Source: Gemmataceae bacterium (lineage in GTDB: Bacteria > Planctomycetota > Planctomycetia > Gemmatales > Gemmataceae). Taken from it: a stretch of DNA of 10,397 bases. Of the stretch, positions 7,008 through 10,397 are shown piece after piece; position 1 is the first letter of the stretch, and each line of letters opens with the position of its first letter. The DNA is taken from positions 1 through 10,397 of the forward strand of contig SIAL01000093.1 in assembly GCA_009691815.1 (NCBI GenBank), given 5' to 3'. Position numbers and translations under genes: made by a program. The notes under the pieces are model-generated. The model was not told where the DNA came from and searched no databases. It saw nothing but the letters and a program-made list of their open reading frames with translations.

Positions 7008-7421
7008 TTATTTGGGGGCATTACCCAAGGGTTTGCCCGCTTTTGTGGTGGTCCAAACATAACAGGTCCGATTGTTTTCATCTTCCATCACTTGAAACTG
7101 AAATTGTTGACCCCAAGGATCTATCAGGGTTTCGGCTTTTTCTAAGTAGGAAGGAACCAATTCCTGAAGGGACCCGGGCCAATCCCCTGTGTTGGTTTTG
7201 TAGGACATCACCGCAGTTTTTATGGTGGTGGAGTTGATGGCGGCCGCTTTCTCCTTGGACCGTTCCAACTCATTCATGAAGGCGACGGAACCAAGGCCGG
7301 CCAACACCACGATGATCGCCATGACGACGAGGATTTCCATAAGGGTAAAGCCACGACGGGAAAGACGGCCCGCAGCCCGAAGGGGGCGATTTGTAAATCG
7401 GTTTTCAAGTTTGATACGCAT
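7008..7421 (-). CDS. gspG: GspG, major pseudopilin
   Basis: GspG is the main subunit of the periplasmic pseudopilus that pushes substrates through the secretin. From ATG at 7421 it has 137 residues. A 24-residue basic leader ends SRRG, followed by FTLMEILVVMAIIVVLAGLG; the cut is after Gly24 and Glu29 is mature position 5. The GspG domain shows LQELVPSYL and the signature DPWGQQFQFQVM at 101-112. The C-terminus is short and differs from the usual one: the conserved end with several Asp residues that bind calcium in studied GspG proteins is replaced by a YVWTTTKAGKPLG stretch, with no Asp after residue 114. The start was chosen because GGAGA lies seven bases upstream; a TTG six codons earlier lacks this support. 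A hairpin lies between gspF and this gene. Confidence 0.95.
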   Translation of the reverse strand: MRIKLENRFTNRPLRAAGRLSRRGFTLMEILVVMAIIVVLAGLGSVAFMNELERSKEKAAAINSTTIKTAVMSYKTNTGDWPGSLQELVPSYLEKAETLIDPWGQQFQFQVMEDENNRTCYVWTTTKAGKPLGNAPK

Positions 7422-7433
7422 ATTCGATTCTCC
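7422..7433 (-). promoter_or_regulatory. Ribosome binding site deciding the gspG start
   Basis: GGAGA at 7433-7429 is followed by a seven-base spacer and ATG at 7421. This is one of the best-placed ribosome sites in the operon and favours the ATG over the in-frame TTG at 7439. Confidence 0.75.
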
Positions 7434-7449
7434 GTTCAAAAGTCTTCCG

Positions 7450-7487
7450 AATCAGGTGGTTACCCTAATTATGAGGGACCCCTGATT
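7450..7487 (-). promoter_or_regulatory. Nested stem-loop between gspF and gspG
   Basis: In the 82-base gap, the transcript can fold as AATCAGG (7487-7481) with CCTGATT (7456-7450), GGT with ACC, and CCCT with AGGG, around a seven-base loop CATAATT. This gives 14 Watson-Crick pairs with only a one-base and a two-base bulge, both on the 3' arm. It ends 16 bases before the gspG ribosome site. The nearest T-run (TTTT at 7441-7438) is eight bases beyond the stem, so it is a poor intrinsic terminator. A role as RNA-processing site, message stabiliser or partial attenuator setting the level of the abundant GspG is inference. Confidence 0.55.
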
Positions 7488-7503
7488 AAAGGGGGATGAT
7501 AAA

Positions 7504-8709
7504 TCAATCTATGACACTCGACATTCGGAACACAGGCAGCAATAGCCCGGCCACAACCATCAGGGTCAGGGCGGCCATCACCAACAACATCATAGGTTCC
7601 AAAAGCCTGACAAAGAGGTCCAACTCTCGCGTGGTCCGCTTTTCTAGGCTGTTGGCGATGTCGAGCAATACCTTTTCCAAATTGTTGCTTTCTTCACCCA
7701 CCGAGACCATTTCCACAATATCCTTTGGGAAATACTTGCTATTGGCCAATGGAGTGGCCAAACTGTCCCCGGCTTTGATGTTTTCGGCACTTTTTTCAAT
7801 AGCTTCAGCAATCATTTTGTTGCCTGTCGAATCTTTTGCAATCCTTAGCGACTGAAGGATTGGGATTCCATTCTTTAATAGGGTGCCCAATATTCGTGCA
7901 AAGCGAGCAATTGCCAAACTCAAAAAAATCCGACCCGCACCCGGTAGAGCAATCTTAAAAGCATCCACCCTTTTTCGACCGGATTCGGAATCCGCCCATC
8001 TTTTGAAACTATACCAAAGGCCCATCGCGATAATCACAAGAAAAACGCCATAAGTCTGGAGGGCATGGCTCAAGCCAATGAGGGCCTCGGTGATCAAAGG
8101 CAGCTGGCCCTTTTCCCGGAGCCTTACGAATATCTGTTCAAACTGGGGTACGAAAAATATCACCAGAATGTTGAGGATGACAAAGCCAATGACGGCAAGG
8201 AAAATCGGATAGGCCATGGCCCCGGTGACCTTGGCCCGTAGCTCTTCCTGTTGTTCAGTAAAATCGGCGATGCGGCGCAGCACATCCTCTAGGAACCCAC
8301 CCTCTTGGCCAGCCAATACCATGCTGACGGCAAGTTCGCCGAAAACTTTGGGATGCATTCCAAAGGCCTGAGCCAAGCCTGTACCTTCGGCAACTTTGCC
8401 GCGCACTTCTTTGATGACGAGCGAAAAAGCGGGGTTGGACGATTGGCGTTCCAAAATCTCCAACGATCTCAAAAGGGGCACACCCGATTGGAGGAGGTCC
8501 GCAAGCTGGGAGAAAAAACTGGTCAGAACTCGGCTGGAGACTCGAATGTTGGATCCAACCCGGATCGTTCCTTGAACCACTTCCACCTTGATGGGCATCA
8601 AACCCCGTGAATCCAACACCGAAATGGCTTCCCGTTCGGTGTTGGCGGTCAAAACGCCCTGACTTTTTTGACCCGTAGCCGCTAGAGCGACATAGCTGAA
8701 ATCCGGCAT
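7504..8709 (-). CDS. gspF: GspF, polytopic inner-membrane platform protein
   Basis: GspF is the integral membrane core of the T2SS platform, contacting GspE and GspL. At 401 residues it has normal family length. It shows a short N-terminal domain (FSYVALAATGQKSQGVLTA) and two T2SSF repeats: about 62-190 (FFSQLADLLQSGVPLLRSLE, LAGQEGGFLEDVL) and about 265-394 (FARILGTLLKNGIPILQSL, MVSVGEESNNLEKVL). Predicted membrane helices are at about 165-189, 216-236 and 371-394, the usual three. The ATG at 8709 is 32 bases after the gspE stop, with AGGAAAG upstream. The PilC family of type IV pili has the same architecture, but five pseudopilin genes and GspK next door make this a T2SS protein. Confidence 0.96.
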   Translation of the reverse strand: MPDFSYVALAATGQKSQGVLTANTEREAISVLDSRGLMPIKVEVVQGTIRVGSNIRVSSRVLTSFFSQLADLLQSGVPLLRSLEILERQSSNPAFSLVIKEVRGKVAEGTGLAQAFGMHPKVFGELAVSMVLAGQEGGFLEDVLRRIADFTEQQEELRAKVTGAMAYPIFLAVIGFVILNILVIFFVPQFEQIFVRLREKGQLPLITEALIGLSHALQTYGVFLVIIAMGLWYSFKRWADSESGRKRVDAFKIALPGAGRIFLSLAIARFARILGTLLKNGIPILQSLRIAKDSTGNKMIAEAIEKSAENIKAGDSLATPLANSKYFPKDIVEMVSVGEESNNLEKVLLDIANSLEKRTTRELDLFVRLLEPMMLLVMAALTLMVVAGLLLPVFRMSSVID

Positions 8710-8741
8710 TTCTAATGCTTTCCTGTTGGAGTGCCGTTGGG

Positions 8742-10397
8742 TCAGCCCAGAATGTCACCGGCGGTGACCCGTGAAACCTCGTCTAGGGTGGTTTTTCCTT
8801 GCAATACTTTGCGAAACCCATCCTGTCTAAGGGTGATCATACCTTCCTTGAGAGCGATATTTCGGATCGCCATGGAGTTGGTGCGTTGAATGACCATATC
8901 ACGAATCGTATCGGTTGCCACCAACAATTCATAGATGCCTACCCGACCTCGATAGCCGCTGTTTCGGCATGACCTGCAACCAGTCCCCTTGAACAGTTTG
9001 AGCTGGCCATTTCCTTGGGGAAAATCCGTGGGAACATCAGCCTTTTCGGGAGTGTATTCCACTTTGCAATCGGGACAAATGGTACGGACCAATCTTTGGG
9101 CCATTACCCCTGCCACCGTGCTGGAAACAAGAAACGGCTCGACTCCCATGTCGATAAGGCGGGTGTAGGCGCTTGGGGCGTCGTTTGTGTGGAGCGTGGA
9201 AAAAACCATATGCCCGGTAAGGGAGGCTTGGATGGCCGCCTCTGCGGTTTCCATATCGCGCATTTCACCGATGAGGACCACATCGGGATCATGGCGCAAA
9301 ATGCTTCTAAGCGAGGAGGCAAAGGTCAGCCCAATCTTGTGGTGAACCTGAATCTGGCTGATTCCGGGTTGCTGGTATTCCACGGGGTCTTCTACTGTGA
9401 TGATCTTTAAGGTTTCGTTTTTGATTTCATTTAGGGCGGAATAAAGCGTCGTGGATTTTCCCGACCCGGTAGGCCCTGTCACCAGGATAATTCCGTGGGG
9501 TAGGTCAAGTAACTTTTTAAACAAGGCATGGGTGTCAGGCAACATACCCACTGCGGCAAGATTGAAAACCATTCGCCCCTTGTCAAGGAGACGCATACAA
9601 ATTCCCTCGCCATGAACCATGGGGATGATGCTAACACGGACATCTATCTCCCTTCCTTGAACACGCATCTTTATGCGGCCATCCTGAGGAAGGCGTTTCT
9701 CCGCAATGTTTAGCCTAGCCATAATTTTCAAGCGACTGATGATGGCCGCCTGAAAACGGTTGATTTCGGGGGGCAGGTTTTGAAGCTGAAGCAAGCCGTC
9801 GATTCGGTAACGGATCTTTAGGTGACCTTCTTCGGGTTCGATATGAATATCACTGGCCCGCTCGTTGGCCGCCTCGATCAGGATTTCGTTAACCAACTTG
9901 ACAACCGAAGCCTCTTGGGCCATTTTGGCAGCTTCGCTATCATCGGCTTCAAGGCCTTCCAAAAGCTCGACTTCTTCCCTCTCATCCCGTTCCGCCATAA
10001 GGGCGGTAACCGTCTCGCCACCAACACCATAGTTGGCCTTAATCAGGCGGGCAATTTCGCGTGGACTGCCCAAAACCGGTTGGACCTGAAGCCCGGTTAC
10101 CGTGTGAATCTCATCTAAAGAGTAAAGGTCAAAGGGGTCGGAGGTGGCAATCGTTAGGACGCCATTTTCCTTCTTGATGGGAATCAATAATTTCCGGTGA
10201 ATCAACCGTAGAGGGACGATCTTTAAGACATCGGGTTCAAGTTGTGCTTCGGAAAGGTCAACAAGGTCCAAGCCACATTCCGCAGCCAGAACTTCCAAAA
10301 CGGGCAGCTCCTTGCCATACCCTTTTTCAATGACAATTTCGTGAACTGGCCGCGCTGGGGTTAATCTTTGCGCCTCGTTAATACGGGGTACATCCGA
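8742..10397 (-). CDS. gspE: GspE, T2SS assembly ATPase (5' end cut by window)
   Basis: GspE is the cytoplasmic hexameric ATPase that powers pseudopilus assembly. The frame is open to the right edge, so the true start is outside; 551 residues are visible. In visible-part numbering: an N-terminal GspE/MshE-type domain at about 50-130 (LLIPIKKENGVLTIATSDPF), a linker rich in Glu (135-152), the N2 domain with ASDIHIEPE near 181-189, Walker A GPTGSGKST at 308-316, the Asp box (ITVEDPVEYQ) at 333-342, Walker B VVLIGEMRD at 373-381, and the His box (STLHTNDAPSAYTRLIDMGV) from about 400. Cys441/Cys444 and Cys474/Cys477 form the zinc-binding four-cysteine motif typical of GspE and PilB. All catalytic motifs are intact, so it should be active. 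Related PilB/MshE ATPases cannot be excluded by sequence alone; the downstream genes decide for GspE. No separate gspC or gspD is seen within the visible part upstream of gspF. Confidence 0.96.
   Translation of the reverse strand, partial: SDVPRINEAQRLTPARPVHEIVIEKGYGKELPVLEVLAAECGLDLVDLSEAQLEPDVLKIVPLRLIHRKLLIPIKKENGVLTIATSDPFDLYSLDEIHTVTGLQVQPVLGSPREIARLIKANYGVGGETVTALMAERDEREEVELLEGLEADDSEAAKMAQEASVVKLVNEILIEAANERASDIHIEPEEGHLKIRYRIDGLLQLQNLPPEINRFQAAIISRLKIMARLNIAEKRLPQDGRIKMRVQGREIDVRVSIIPMVHGEGICMRLLDKGRMVFNLAAVGMLPDTHALFKKLLDLPHGIILVTGPTGSGKSTTLYSALNEIKNETLKIITVEDPVEYQQPGISQIQVHHKIGLTFASSLRSILRHDPDVVLIGEMRDMETAEAAIQASLTGHMVFSTLHTNDAPSAYTRLIDMGVEPFLVSSTVAGVMAQRLVRTICPDCKVEYTPEKADVPTDFPQGNGQLKLFKGTGCRSCRNSGYRGRVGIYELLVATDTIRDMVIQRTNSMAIRNIALKEGMITLRQDGFRKVLQGKTTLDEVSRVTAGDILG

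Noticed and set aside
7422..7439. TTG start for gspG at 7439
   Set aside because: The ATG at 7421 has GGAGA at ideal spacing, and that ribosome site would lie inside the coding region if TTG were used.
7438..7487. Intrinsic terminator after gspF
   Set aside because: The stem is good but the T-run is short and eight bases away, and gspG must be transcribed with the same operon.
10296..10298. TTG at 10298 as the gspE start
   Set aside because: The frame continues open to the window edge with GspE-like sequence, so the true start is probably outside the window.

Overview
The window is one gene block read entirely from the minus strand: a type II secretion system (T2SS, general secretory pathway) operon in the order gspE-gspF-gspG-gspH-gspI-gspJ-gspK-gspL-gspM, entered at the right edge and left at the left edge. 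Every gene faces the same way, gaps are between about 1 and 104 bases, and nothing else was found. Both end genes are cut by the window: gspE lacks its 5' end (right edge) and the gspM-like gene lacks its 3' end (left edge). No promoter, convincing terminator, tRNA, mobile element or CRISPR array was seen. No stretch above about 300 bases lacks a gene.

Layout, in transcription order: 10397-8742 GspE ATPase; 8709-7504 GspF inner-membrane platform; an 82-base gap with a nested 14-bp hairpin; 7421-7008 GspG major pseudopilin; 6978-6436 GspH; 6434-5928 GspI; 5905-4571 GspJ; 4558-3023 GspK (minor pseudopilins); a 104-base gap with small hairpins; 2918-1185 GspL (a PilM-like plus PilN-like protein); 1188-1 a GspM/PilO-like protein that appears to continue into a GspC/PilP-like domain. 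Together these encode the cytoplasmic motor (E), the inner-membrane platform (F, L, M and perhaps C) and the whole pseudopilus (G, H, I, J, K). The outer-membrane secretin GspD, a free-standing GspC and the prepilin peptidase GspO are not in the window. GspD could lie just beyond the left edge.

The system implies a diderm bacterium. The divergent GspL and GspM, the Ser/Gly/Thr-rich expansions in the pseudopilins, the short GspG C-terminus and the absence of a separate gspC next to gspE argue against a classical gammaproteobacterial T2SS. They recall Planctomycetota (Gemmatales-like) operons, but this is an impression from protein style and not a verified assignment.

The machinery itself is known. 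The unusual parts are the probable GspM-GspC fusion, the repeat tail on GspL, the two tandem-repeat expansions inside GspJ (51-nt and 18-nt repeats, identical at the DNA level), the Gly/Thr tail on GspI, the loss of acidic residues from the GspG C-terminus, and the hairpin just before gspG.
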